Source of the DNA: Companilactobacillus pabuli
Lineage (GTDB): Bacteria > Bacillota > Bacilli > Lactobacillales > Lactobacillaceae
Reading direction: 5' to 3'
Length of the DNA stretch: 64,000 nucleotides
Assembly: GCF_014058425.1 (NCBI RefSeq)
Contig: NZ_CP049366.1
Coordinates: forward strand, 1,054,001-1,118,000
Shown here: piece by piece, positions 1 to 8,476 of the stretch
Layout of the letters: each line of letters starts with the position of its first letter
Position numbering within the stretch: the first letter of the stretch is position 1
The notes under the pieces: generated by a model
Told to the model about the DNA's origin: nothing
Seen by the model: only the letters and a program-made list of their open reading frames with translations
The model's database searches: none
Translations under genes and position numbers: made by a program

Positions 1-585
1 AGTATTGGGATGAAACGAATTCTCGATGTCTTGGGAAATATTAGTCAAGACTACCCTGATGTCAAAACTCACCTAATCAGTGGGGATGCTAATGAGATGG
101 AAAAAAGTCTCAACAATGGGACTCTAGATTTTGCTGTCTTTATGGGTGAAAGGGATTTGGATGATTTCAATTATTTACAGATGCCTGAAACTGACCATTG
201 GGGTGTCATCATGCGCGAAGATGCATTATTGGCTAACAAAGAAGTTATTGAACCAAAAGATCTTCTGAATCTTCCATTATTAGTATCATCCCAAGCTCTA
301 TCTAGTCATCGTTTTGACAATTGGTGGGGCAATCTTGGTCCAGAGATGAATATTACTGGAACTTTTACCCTTGCCTACAATGCCGAATTATTAGTACAAA
401 GTAGCCATTCTTATATGCTGACGTTTGATCATTTGCTGAATAGAAATAATGTTCAGAATTTAATCTTCCGCCCAATATCTCCACAAATAATTGAACCAAT
501 CACCGTAGTTTGGAAAAAGAATACTGTTTTATCTAAGGTCTCGCAGTTATTTATAAAGCGTCTAAAAGCCTCACTTCAAAAATAG
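1..585 (+). CDS. LysR-type transcriptional regulator, C-terminal part (5' end outside window)
   Basis: The frame is open from the first base (S-I-G before the first ATG at 10), so this is the 3' part of a longer gene. About 194 residues are visible. They match the periplasmic-binding-like effector domain of LysR regulators: an opening beta strand followed by FPELLRQF-like helix (ILDVLGNISQDYPDVK), the S-G-D-A-N-E-M-E...L-x-x-G-T-L-D-F-A-V segment, and a second lobe ending in PITVVWKKN. The DNA-binding winged helix would lie upstream of the window. It converges on ppsA through a shared terminator, so it does not obviously regulate ppsA by divergent transcription. Target and effector are unknown. 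Family call is confident; exact role is not. Confidence 0.85.
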   Translation, partial: SIGMKRILDVLGNISQDYPDVKTHLISGDANEMEKSLNNGTLDFAVFMGERDLDDFNYLQMPETDHWGVIMREDALLANKEVIEPKDLLNLPLLVSSQALSSHRFDNWWGNLGPEMNITGTFTLAYNAELLVQSSHSYMLTFDHLLNRNNVQNLIFRPISPQIIEPITVVWKKNTVLSKVSQLFIKRLKASLQK

Positions 586-630
586 TCAAAAAAAAATACC
601 CCCAAAATCATGGAGGTATCTTTTTGACTA
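583..630. terminator. bidirectional intrinsic terminator between LysR gene and ppsA
   Basis: Dyad TACCCCC (597-603) / GGAGGTA (612-618) inside A-rich and T-rich flanks; the outer sequences TAGTCAAAAA and TTTTTGACTA are also complementary. It gives a U-run on both strands and serves both convergent genes. Confidence 0.85.
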
Positions 631-635
631 TTTAT

Positions 636-3038
636 TTATTCCCAATCATAGTCAGTTGGGTCATTTAGTCCACGTCCTGTTGCCTTGTCAAGCATGATTC
701 TTTGTTCGAAGTGAGCAACATTACGTTTTGTAGCTTTGACCATGTCAGGGTTAACTGATACATAGTCAATACCGCATTGAATCAAGAAGTTAGTAAAGTC
801 TGGGTATTCTGATGGAGCTTGTCCACAGATTGAAACTGTCTTGCCATCTTTATGAGCTGTCTTGATTAAGTGATTAATAGCACGTTTTACAGCCAAGTTA
901 CGTTCGTCAAACAATCTTGAAACAGTATCGTTGTTTCTATCGCAGCCTAGAATCAACATTGCTAAGTCATTTGATCCGATTGAGTAACCATCAACGTACT
1001 TATTGAATTGATCAGCCAAAATAATATTTGAAGGAATTTCAGCCATCATGTAGATCTTGAAGTCATCGCCACGAACTAAGCCTTCATCTTTGATAATATC
1101 GGTAACTTTTCTAGCTTCGTCAACAGTTCTGACAAATGGAATCATGATATTCAAGTTCTTCAAACCAAATTCGTTACGAACTTTCTTGACAGCACCAAGT
1201 TCTAGTTTGAAGGCTTCAATATACTTAGGATCGTAGTAACGAGAAGCACCACGCCAACCTAACAAATCAGCTGGTTCATGTGGTTCATACTTGTCTCCAC
1301 CCTTGAGGTTACGGTATTCACTAGACTTGAAGTCTGATAGACGTAAGACAACTGGTCTTGGAGCCATAGCACGAGCAACTTTAGAAATACCATCAGCCAA
1401 CATGTTGATGACTTTTTCTGGATGGCCTTGTTCAATCAAATATAGTGGGTGCTCGTGAATAAATGTGGTCCACAAGAATTCTTCTCTCATTAGACCAATA
1501 CCATCAGCTGGTAATGTTGAGTACTTTTCAGCTAAGTCTGGATCACCCAAGTTCATCATGACACCAGTTGCTGTTGGAGCAAATGTTTCGGCAGCTACTA
1601 CTTGTCCGCTAGCAGGTGCGTTACTCTCAGCTTTCTTAGCGATTCCTTCCACTTTACCGGCATAAACGATACCGTTTGTAGCATCAACTGTAACTACATC
1701 ACCAGTCTTGAATGATTCTGTAGCAGCTTGACCTTTACTCTTAGTACCAACGATACAAGGAATCTGCATTTCTCTTGAAACGATAGCAGCGTGACAAGTC
1801 ATACCACCATTGTTAGTTACGATAGCAGCGGCTTTCTTCATAGCTGGAACCCAATCAGGAGATGTCATCAAAGTAACTAAGACTTCACCTTTCTTGAATT
1901 TATCAATGTCATCAGGGGAATCGATTACGTGAACGACACCACTAGCAACACCAGGACTAGCAGGTAAACCACGAACTACTACTTTAGCATCTGATTCAGC
2001 TACAGTATTTTCGTCGTCAGATTCTGCTTTCTTCTTCTTATTTCTTTGTGACCAAACTGTTTCTGGACGAGCTTGAACGATCCAAAGACGATTTGTGTTC
2101 TTGTCCAAAGCAAATTCCATATCCATGTAACAGCCATAGTGACGTTCGATTTCCTTAGCATATCCAGCTAATTCAATAACTTGTTCGTCAGTAAGAACTT
2201 GTTTTTCTTGTAATTCTTCAGGAACTGCTTTTTCAACAGTACCCTCATCAGGATTTCTTTCCAATTGAATTGTTTGTTTAACGACGTTCTTCTCGTCAAT
2301 CTTCATTGATTGTTTGTCGACAACGAAGTGGTTTGGTGTAACTTTACCTAAAACGATATATTCACCTAAACCATAAATTGAATCGATAACGATCTTAGAT
2401 GCATCCCCATTAGCAACGTTAACTGAGAACATAATACCTGAAGCCTTTGAGAAGACCATCATTTGAACTGCAGCTGACAAAGCAACTTTTTCATGTGGGA
2501 AGTGTTGCTTGTGTCTATAATATGTTGCACGATCTGTAAATAGTGAAGAATAACATTGTTGTACACGGTTAACTACATCAGCAGCTCCCTTAATATTTAG
2601 ATAAGATTCTTGTTGACCAGCAAATGATGCGTTTGGCAAATCCTCAGCTGTAGCAGAAGATCTGATAGCAACAAATGGATTGTCTTGTCCAACTTTCTCA
2701 GATAAATCAGCATATGCCTTTTCGATATCATTAGCTAAATCGTCAGGCATTTTTGCGCCAACAATCAAGTTTCTGATCTTTTCACATGTTGCATGTAGTT
2801 CATCTGAATTTTCGTAGTCCTTGATACCCTCAAGCAATGCGTTAACCTTATCGTTTAAACCTGTTTGAGCCATAAAGTGTTGATATGCACGTGCGGTTGT
2901 CGCAAAGCCATAAGGCACAGGTACATCCATCGAAGAAGTCATTTCTCCCAGTGAAGAAGACTTTCCTCCTACTAAATTAACATCTTCCCGATGTAACTCA
3001 TCAAACCATAAAACATTAGCAGTATCACGACTACTCAT
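636..3038 (-). CDS. ppsA: phosphoenolpyruvate synthase (pyruvate, water dikinase)
   Basis: Converts pyruvate, ATP and water to PEP, AMP and Pi; the gluconeogenic bypass of pyruvate kinase. Domains in order: N-terminal PPDK-type ATP-binding domain starting with the glycine-rich VNLVGGKSSSLGEM and including AIRSSATAEDLPNASFAGQQESYLN split over two stretches; the swivelling phospho-histidine domain with T-N-N-G-G-M-T-C-H-A-A-I-V-S-R-E (catalytic His); C-terminal PEP-utilising TIM-barrel with G-S-N-D-L-A and CGQAPS. I take the start at 3038, about 800 residues, because AAAGGAGG lies just upstream; an in-frame TTG/ATG extension to 3125 would run through the cre site and promoter. About 65 residues (KKKKAESDDENTVAESDAK region) form a charged linker between ATP and His domains. 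Monocistronic; a cre site suggests carbon catabolite control. Confidence 0.93.
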   Translation of the reverse strand: MSSRDTANVLWFDELHREDVNLVGGKSSSLGEMTSSMDVPVPYGFATTARAYQHFMAQTGLNDKVNALLEGIKDYENSDELHATCEKIRNLIVGAKMPDDLANDIEKAYADLSEKVGQDNPFVAIRSSATAEDLPNASFAGQQESYLNIKGAADVVNRVQQCYSSLFTDRATYYRHKQHFPHEKVALSAAVQMMVFSKASGIMFSVNVANGDASKIVIDSIYGLGEYIVLGKVTPNHFVVDKQSMKIDEKNVVKQTIQLERNPDEGTVEKAVPEELQEKQVLTDEQVIELAGYAKEIERHYGCYMDMEFALDKNTNRLWIVQARPETVWSQRNKKKKAESDDENTVAESDAKVVVRGLPASPGVASGVVHVIDSPDDIDKFKKGEVLVTLMTSPDWVPAMKKAAAIVTNNGGMTCHAAIVSREMQIPCIVGTKSKGQAATESFKTGDVVTVDATNGIVYAGKVEGIAKKAESNAPASGQVVAAETFAPTATGVMMNLGDPDLAEKYSTLPADGIGLMREEFLWTTFIHEHPLYLIEQGHPEKVINMLADGISKVARAMAPRPVVLRLSDFKSSEYRNLKGGDKYEPHEPADLLGWRGASRYYDPKYIEAFKLELGAVKKVRNEFGLKNLNIMIPFVRTVDEARKVTDIIKDEGLVRGDDFKIYMMAEIPSNIILADQFNKYVDGYSIGSNDLAMLILGCDRNNDTVSRLFDERNLAVKRAINHLIKTAHKDGKTVSICGQAPSEYPDFTNFLIQCGIDYVSVNPDMVKATKRNVAHFEQRIMLDKATGRGLNDPTDYDWE

Positions 3039-3088
3039 AAATATTACCTCCTTTTGATTTTTACCTTGAATCTTTCCGAGAGTTGAAA

Positions 3089-3102
3089 TGTAACCGCTTT
3101 CA
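3089..3102 (-). promoter_or_regulatory. cre site (CcpA operator) of ppsA
   Basis: Minus-strand TGAAAGCGGTTACA fits every fixed position of the cre consensus TGWNANCGNTNWCA. It is embedded in a wider dyad GTTGAAA...TTTCAAC (3082-3104). It lies downstream of the predicted -10 box, where CcpA would block elongation, so repression of ppsA by glucose is the expected outcome. Confidence 0.75.
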
Positions 3103-3113
3103 ACCACAAGTTC

Positions 3114-3143
3114 ATTATAGTTCACTTTGTAACAAAATGTTAC
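3114..3143 (-). promoter_or_regulatory. ppsA promoter (-10) with an overlapping perfect palindrome
   Basis: Minus-strand TATAAT at 3114-3119 is a consensus -10. No good -35 is present at 17 bp. Instead the position is taken by the palindrome GTAACA-TTT-TGTTAC (3129-3143), which could be an operator for an activator or a second repressor. Confidence 0.55.
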
Positions 3144-3618
3144 CCTATTTTATGTTTTTTCATCGAAAATTTTATGATTTCTTTTGAACGATAAAATTGG
3201 TATAACCATCACAGCACCACTATATTTGTGCTATCTATGGATGATTGAAAATGATTGGTATTGATTGAGACAAAAAATATATTTTGTTTCTTGCAAATTA
3301 ATTGTTTCACAATATGGGGCTTTTTAAACTCATTTTTATCAATCTTTTCTTTTAAAAGGTGAAATATCAATGGTGGATCTGATAATGAACATATAAAAAA
3401 ACTATAGTCATCAAAATTATATAAATCATTGTTTCTTAAATTAGAAAAAACTACATAATCTGTGACCAATTTTTCCAAATTTTATATTCAAAATGGAAAA
3501 ATTACCTTGTGTCTGAGAGACGTATTCTATGAATAACATGTGTACAAGTGGTAGTTTAAAGAATGAACTTGACCATAGAATTAACATTCACAAAAATGGC
3601 TCTTTTTTGTCAAAAACG

Positions 3619-3643
3619 GGGGCTATTTGTAAATAATAGCCCC
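3619..3643. repeat. hairpin 1 upstream of recombinase
   Basis: Perfect 9-bp inverted repeat GGGGCTATT (3619-3627) / AATAGCCCC (3635-3643) with a 7-nt spacer. It is not followed by a U-run on either strand. Confidence 0.6.
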
Positions 3644-3690
3644 TGCAAAATGTTGACGTATCAGCACTTAAAAACTACAATAAAATAGTA

Positions 3691-3726
3691 GGGGTTATTT
3701 ATTAATATAACTAAATAATAGTCCCC
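3691..3726. repeat. hairpin 2, imperfect relative of hairpin 1, in recombinase 5' region
   Basis: GGGGTTATTTA (3691-3701) pairs with TAAATAATAGTCCCC (3712-3726) with a 4-nt bulge. The 3' arm ATAATAGTCCCC differs from that of hairpin 1 (ATAATAGCCCC) by one base. It ends 6 bases before the recombinase Shine-Dalgarno GGAGGAG, so it could be a recombination site, an operator or a leader structure. Confidence 0.5.
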
Positions 3727-3740
3727 ATGATGGAGGAGCT

Positions 3741-4328
3741 ATGAAACAGCTAGTTTTACCTATAAAAGATACAAATATCCTAAATGAAGTTAAAAATACG
3801 CTTCTGAGGAATTTTAAATATGGTCGTCGTAACTACACAATTTTTCAGACTGGCAAAGCAACTCTACTTCGAGTATCCGATGTTATGTCTTTGAAGTATA
3901 GTGATGTTTTTGACGAGTATGATGAATTACGAAAAAATGCTTATATCCACGATAAGAAAACTGGGAAACCGAATACTTTGTATTTGCGACCAATCAAACG
4001 CGATTTATTGATTTATCAAAAATGGCTTTTGGAAAATCACATTAATTCAGAATGGCTCTTCCCTTCAATGCAACGTCCTAATCGACACGTTTCGGAAAAG
4101 CAATTTTATAAGATTATGGCAAAGACCGGAGATTTATTAGGAATTAATTATTTGGGGACGCATACGATGAGAAAAACTGGAGCTTATCGTGTCTATATCC
4201 AATCTAATTACAATATTGCGTTAGTCATGCGTTTGTTGAATCATAGTAGTCAACAGATGACTCTAGCTTATTTAGGATTAGATCAGGAATCCCGTGAACA
4301 AATGCTTGATCAAGTTGACTTTGGATAA
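3741..4328 (+). CDS. stand-alone tyrosine recombinase (FimB/XerC-like catalytic domain only)
   Basis: A 195-residue protein consisting almost only of the catalytic domain of lambda-integrase-type recombinases. The catalytic set is visible: R44 (LLRVSDVMSL), K73/K76 (HDKKTGK beta-hairpin), H141-x-x-R144 (GTHTMRKTG), H168 (LLNHSS) and nucleophile Y177 (MTLAYLGL). No N-terminal SAM-like core-binding domain is present, as in the FimB/FimE inversion recombinases, which have similar length. GGAGGAG lies directly before the ATG. It is flanked upstream by two related hairpins and downstream by a terminator, and no phage or transposon genes are adjacent. It could switch a local or distant DNA segment, or be a relic of an integrated element. 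Substrate unknown. Confidence 0.85.
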   Translation: MKQLVLPIKDTNILNEVKNTLLRNFKYGRRNYTIFQTGKATLLRVSDVMSLKYSDVFDEYDELRKNAYIHDKKTGKPNTLYLRPIKRDLLIYQKWLLENHINSEWLFPSMQRPNRHVSEKQFYKIMAKTGDLLGINYLGTHTMRKTGAYRVYIQSNYNIALVMRLLNHSSQQMTLAYLGLDQESREQMLDQVDFG

Positions 4329-4334
4329 TTAAAC

Positions 4335-4380
4335 AAAAAGGCAGCCCCAACAAATTAATGTTAGAGCTGTCTTTGTTTTT
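4335..4380. terminator. terminator after recombinase, also facing the uvrA-like gene
   Basis: AAAGGCAGCCCCAACA pairs imperfectly with TGTTAGAGCTGTCTTT across an AATTAA loop, followed by GTTTTT. The A-rich left flank gives a U-run on the minus strand too. Confidence 0.75.
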
Positions 4381-4387
4381 ATGTTTT

Positions 4388-6898
4388 TTATTCTAAATTA
4401 AATTTTTGGAAATGTTCTTTTAAGTAATCGATTGTTAAACTTGATGCATTTTCAACTAATTTACTTGGATCACCGGCAGCCATTAATTTACCACCAGCGG
4501 CACCACCTTTTGGACCTAAGTCAATTAAGTAATCAGCGTTGGTCATCAAATCTAAATCGTGAGTAATGATAATAATCGTTGCTCCTTCTGATTTTAATTT
4601 ATTCATGACGCCGAGCAATGTTTGAACATCAATTGGATGTAAACCGACAGATGGTTCATCGAAAACAAACATAGTCTTATCCTGTTTGCCATTCAGATGA
4701 TTAACCAACTTTAATCGTTGAGCTTCCCCACCAGATAATTCTGGAGTGCTTTCACCGAGATGTAAGTAATTTAGTCCGATTTCGTCCAATAGCTTTAATT
4801 GTTTTTCAATTTTTGGAACAGATTCAAAAATCTTTAATGCATCTTTAACTGATAAATTGAGTAAATCAACAATGGAATAACCGTGCCAGTGAATTTGTTG
4901 GATCTCATCCTTGAAACGATTGCCATGACAGTATGGACAAACTTCGACCATATCTGGAAGATACTGAATATCTAAGGAAATTTTTCCGATACCACCACAA
5001 TGTTCGCAAGCACCTTGTTTATTATTATAGGAAAAGTTCGAAATAGTATATTTTCTAGCTTTAGATTCAGGCAAATCAGCAAACATGCGTCTTAAATTGT
5101 CCATGATTGTCGTATAAGTTGCTAAACTTGATCGCGTATTTTTACCAACTGGTTTAGCATCGATGCTGACAACATTAGTTAATTTGGTATCTAGTTTTGT
5201 AACTTGTTTGGGTAATGCCTGTTTGTTCTTTTTACTCTCAATAGCTGGTACTAAACTATCCAAAATCAAGCTAGTCTTTCCAGCTCCTGAAAAACCAGTA
5301 ATAGCAGTTATTTTATTTCCGGGTATTGAAGCTGAGATATCGTGTAGATTGAAATAATCTTTAACTTCGAAATTTGTTGTTAGATCTGCAGCATTTTTCT
5401 TTGAAGGTACCTTTTCATGCATAATATTTGCTTTTCCAGAAATAAACGGACCGATTAACGAATTCTTATCATGAACTAATTCTTGCGGCGTGCCTTGAGC
5501 TATAACATTTCCACCGGCATCTCCAGAACCCGGACCAATTTCAATCACCCAGTCAGCAGCATTGATGATGTCGACTTCGTGATCAACGACTACTAAAGAG
5601 TTCCCTTGATCAATCAATTTATGAAAAATATTGATCAAACCTTTAACGTTATCAGGATGTAGCCCAATTGATGGTTCATCTAAAACGTAAAGAACACCAG
5701 TTGTTTCAGTTCTTAAAGTCTTTGCCAATTGAATTCGTTGCAGTTCACCGGTCGACAAAGTATTACCATTTCTTGATAAGGTCAAATAATCTAGTCCTAA
5801 ATCAAGCAGTGGCTGTAAGGTATCATGTAAATTCTTAAAAAGTACTCTAGCCATGGCTTGCAATTCTTGAGGTAGTTCTGACTTTGTCTGTACTTCCCAA
5901 TCACCAAGTTTACCTAGGGTTAAATCAGATACTTCAGCAATATTCTTCTTGCCGACGATTTGTGTTAATAATTCAGGATTCAAACGTGTTCCGTGACAAG
6001 TTGGACATACTGAAAAATGGAAAAATTGATTAATTTTATTGATAGAACGTTCACTTTTAACAGTCTTTAAAGAGTCATAAACTGCTTCATAGGCGTTCTC
6101 ATACAGTGTTTTATCAGTGTGAAAAACACGACCGGTCGAAGTCCTGAAGTCAACCGAATATTGTTTCTTTTCACCGTGTAAAACGATATTTTTTTCTTTA
6201 TCAGTTAAATCTTTATAAGGAACATCAGTCCGGACTCCTAGAGTTGCTGCAACAGTTGGCATGAAATTTCTTCCAGGAAGGTGCCATGAAGCAACCACTC
6301 CTTGATCAAGTGTTAATGACTCATCGCCGATTAATTTACTTTCATCTAATTCACGAATTTTACCAGTACCATGACATTGCACACAGGCACCACCAGAATT
6401 AAAGGCGAAATCTTCGGCTGACTTGGCCATGAATTCAACACCACAGACGGGACAAGTAATCACTCCCATACGGTCTCCCGGTAAATCCATCGCTTGAGCT
6501 ATTTTAAGACTAGGTTTTATTCGGTGACCATTTGGACAAACCGTTGATCCTAAACGTGAAAAAATCAATCTAATAACATTAAAAATTTCACTCATCGAAC
6601 CAACAGTCGATCTTTCGGAAGGAACTCCAGGACGCTGACGTAAAGCGATTGCTGAAGGAATGTGCTTAACTTCTTGGACATCTGAACGTTTACTTTGGCT
6701 AATTCGTCTTCTCGTATAAGTTGATAAAGCTTCTAGGTATCTTCTCGAACCCTCAGCGTACAAGATACCCATAGCTAACGAGCTTTTCCCCGATCCGGAT
6801 GGTCCAGAGATAGCCACAAATTTATTCAAAGGGATGTCAACATTGATATTTTTTAAATTGTTGACCTTTCCTCCTCGAACCTCAATTTTTTTATCCAT
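4388..6898 (-). CDS. UvrA-like excinuclease ABC subunit A paralogue (UvrA2 type)
   Basis: An 836-residue ABC ATPase of the UvrA family, about 100 residues shorter than housekeeping UvrA. Visible: first Walker A GPSGSGKSS, paired zinc-binding CPVC...CVQCHGTG motifs, signature LSTGELQRIQLAKTL, Walker B LYVLDEPSIGLHP, second Walker A GFSGAGKTS, CEHCGGIG...CPYCHGNRF zinc module, second signature ELSGGEAQRLKL and FVFDEPSVGLHP. The shortened interdomain region fits UvrA2-class proteins, which often lack the UvrB-binding domain and are linked to tolerance of DNA-acting compounds. No uvrB is nearby. AAGGAAG precedes the ATG. It lies between two terminators and is probably monocistronic. DNA-damage binding is inferred from the family; true excision repair is doubtful. 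Confidence 0.9.
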   Translation of the reverse strand: MDKKIEVRGGKVNNLKNINVDIPLNKFVAISGPSGSGKSSLAMGILYAEGSRRYLEALSTYTRRRISQSKRSDVQEVKHIPSAIALRQRPGVPSERSTVGSMSEIFNVIRLIFSRLGSTVCPNGHRIKPSLKIAQAMDLPGDRMGVITCPVCGVEFMAKSAEDFAFNSGGACVQCHGTGKIRELDESKLIGDESLTLDQGVVASWHLPGRNFMPTVAATLGVRTDVPYKDLTDKEKNIVLHGEKKQYSVDFRTSTGRVFHTDKTLYENAYEAVYDSLKTVKSERSINKINQFFHFSVCPTCHGTRLNPELLTQIVGKKNIAEVSDLTLGKLGDWEVQTKSELPQELQAMARVLFKNLHDTLQPLLDLGLDYLTLSRNGNTLSTGELQRIQLAKTLRTETTGVLYVLDEPSIGLHPDNVKGLINIFHKLIDQGNSLVVVDHEVDIINAADWVIEIGPGSGDAGGNVIAQGTPQELVHDKNSLIGPFISGKANIMHEKVPSKKNAADLTTNFEVKDYFNLHDISASIPGNKITAITGFSGAGKTSLILDSLVPAIESKKNKQALPKQVTKLDTKLTNVVSIDAKPVGKNTRSSLATYTTIMDNLRRMFADLPESKARKYTISNFSYNNKQGACEHCGGIGKISLDIQYLPDMVEVCPYCHGNRFKDEIQQIHWHGYSIVDLLNLSVKDALKIFESVPKIEKQLKLLDEIGLNYLHLGESTPELSGGEAQRLKLVNHLNGKQDKTMFVFDEPSVGLHPIDVQTLLGVMNKLKSEGATIIIITHDLDLMTNADYLIDLGPKGGAAGGKLMAAGDPSKLVENASSLTIDYLKEHFQKFNLE

Positions 6899-7045
6899 AC
6901 AATCAATACTTCCTTTTTATGAATAATGATTTAACAGTTAATTACATTTTTAATGACAGTATAAATTATATATACAATCACGTAACAATCAAAACAATTT
7001 TTTATTGAAAATTGGACTTTCTAAAGATGTTTACAAACGATTAGT

Positions 7046-7085
7046 CAAAAAAATAAGGAAACCAATTAAGGCTTCCTTGTTTTTT
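7046..7085. terminator. terminator of the SCP/SLAP protein gene
   Basis: AAGGAAACC (7055-7063) / GGCTTCCTT (7070-7078) with one mismatch, AATTAA loop, and T- or A-rich flanks on both sides. Confidence 0.8.
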
Positions 7086-8346
7086 ATAATTGTTGTAATT
7101 GATTTTGTTGAATCCAAGCGTTAGTACCGATACGGTACATTTTAACGTTAGTCAATGGATTAACGGCACGACGATCGACGATCCACTCAGTACCATTGTT
7201 TACGGTGTTACCAGTATAGTTACCAGCATTGTCATAAACTTTGGCATTAGCAGTTGTTCTAACAGTTGAACCAGCTAAGAATGTAGCCCATGGCAAAGCG
7301 TCATCAGCTGCTACAAAACCATTAGTAGATACATGATAATAGAAGTTTCCGTCAATGATAGCGATCATATCAGAAATCCACTCACTATTTGGAGCAAGAG
7401 CCAAATCAGTTCTTTGATTTCCATAACGATCATATAAATGTGTCACTTGATTCTTAGTTGTTACACCACCACGAAGGTCAGCAGTCTTGTAATTGTCTCT
7501 GTTTTGATAATCAGCATCAGTCTTCTTAGCGTCTGCAATGTCATATTGAGAAACGTTAGCATAATCATTATCGTTAGTTAGATAATAAGCATAGACGTCA
7601 CTGGCATCATATTTGCTGTAAGTTTCTTGATTATTTCCCATTTCTTGTGAGAAATAAATCATTCCGTTGTCAGCAATACTTACGCCAATACCAACAAAGT
7701 TCACATAAGGATTTAACATATTCTTTCTGTGACCATAATTTGGTTCAGGATCATACATTTCACTGTAGAACTCATTAGTAATTTTTTGAGCGATAACAGT
7801 TGGATCAGTTGTACCAAGCATTGAATATGGCATTTGAGCAATATTCTCTTCGGCTGTTAAATTGTATGGATACATATTAGCTGAATTCCAACCTGCATGA
7901 TTATCAACACCACCAGAACCGAGGAAACTATCAGTTCTACTTTGAGCATAACTGTTCAAAGTATTTACTGAAGTTAATGGTTGTAGATTGTTTTGGGCAC
8001 GTAAACGATTCAATTCTGAAAGCATAGCTACTCGAACAGCAGCTGTATCGATTTTTTGGTATGCTGCTTGAGTAGTAGCTGTGCTAGCAGTACTTGTAGT
8101 GTCAGAATTATTCGTTGAGGCAGTTTGATTATCTTTAGTTGTACTGTTATTTTGGACAACATTCTCTTGGTCATTGTCGTTTGTGGCAGTGGCTACACTG
8201 GAATTATCGCTATTCTCGGTGGTATTTGATACTGTGGGATTTGTCGTAGCGGTGGTATCTGCATAAGCAAGATTCCCTCCTAAACTTGTTGCAAGAAGTG
8301 CGCTGGCGGCTAGTAGAATAGCCGTTTTCTTTGTTTTCGAAAACAT
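7084..8346 (-). CDS. secreted CAP/SCP-domain surface protein with two C-terminal SLAP-like repeats
   Basis: A 420-residue exported protein. Residues 1-30 are a signal peptide (basic FSKTKK, hydrophobic AILLAASALLATSLGG, cleavage near AYAD). Residues 31-95 are a Thr/Asn/Ser-rich linker. Residues about 100-235 form a CAP (SCP/PR1) domain: VAMLSELNRLRAQNNLQPL, NHAGWNSANMYPYNLTAEENIA, and the NYGHRKNMLNP motif. Residues about 290-420 contain two SLAP-like repeats (KNQVTHLYDRYG...; NAKVYDNAGNYTG...), which bind the cell envelope non-covalently in lactobacilli. No LPXTG. GGGGAG precedes the start. Single gene with its own terminator. Biochemical role of bacterial CAP proteins is generally not settled; adhesion or envelope roles are inference. 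Confidence 0.85.
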   Translation of the reverse strand: MFSKTKKTAILLAASALLATSLGGNLAYADTTATTNPTVSNTTENSDNSSVATATNDNDQENVVQNNSTTKDNQTASTNNSDTTSTASTATTQAAYQKIDTAAVRVAMLSELNRLRAQNNLQPLTSVNTLNSYAQSRTDSFLGSGGVDNHAGWNSANMYPYNLTAEENIAQMPYSMLGTTDPTVIAQKITNEFYSEMYDPEPNYGHRKNMLNPYVNFVGIGVSIADNGMIYFSQEMGNNQETYSKYDASDVYAYYLTNDNDYANVSQYDIADAKKTDADYQNRDNYKTADLRGGVTTKNQVTHLYDRYGNQRTDLALAPNSEWISDMIAIIDGNFYYHVSTNGFVAADDALPWATFLAGSTVRTTANAKVYDNAGNYTGNTVNNGTEWIVDRRAVNPLTNVKMYRIGTNAWIQQNQLQQL

Positions 8347-8454
8347 GATACTCCCCTTTTCACTGTGTAGATAATGGCTACATTCATTTTAACTCATTAA
8401 TGTTATTAATAAAGCATTACTTATAATAAATATTTTATATTATTTCGGCAAAAT

Positions 8455-8475
8455 AAAAAAGCCTTTCGGCCTTAA
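8455..8475 (-). terminator. terminator of degV
   Basis: Minus-strand AAGGCC-GAAA-GGCTTT hairpin with a GAAA tetraloop followed by a T-run, ending just after the degV stop codon. Confidence 0.8.
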
Positions 8476-8476
8476 A

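Larger units (their letters stand above)
3144..3740. other. intergenic stretch: no convincing gene, AT-rich, two hairpins before the recombinase
   Basis: Between ppsA and the recombinase. The only sizeable frame is a minus-strand TTG-initiated 89-codon ORF (3209-3478) with no Shine-Dalgarno and no recognisable domain; an in-frame stop lies just before the TTG. I treat it as possible remnant DNA, not as a gene. The 3' part carries the two G/C-ended hairpins listed separately. Confidence 0.5.

Noticed and set aside
3209-3478. 89-codon minus-strand ORF
   Set aside because: TTG start without Shine-Dalgarno, preceded by an in-frame stop, AT-rich and with no recognisable domain.
4388-6898. Housekeeping UvrA
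   Set aside because: About 100 residues too short between the first zinc module and signature region, and no uvrB nearby; fits UvrA2 better.
7020-7045. cre-like sequence around TTTACAAACGATTAG
   Set aside because: Several mismatches to the fixed cre positions and no promoter nearby.
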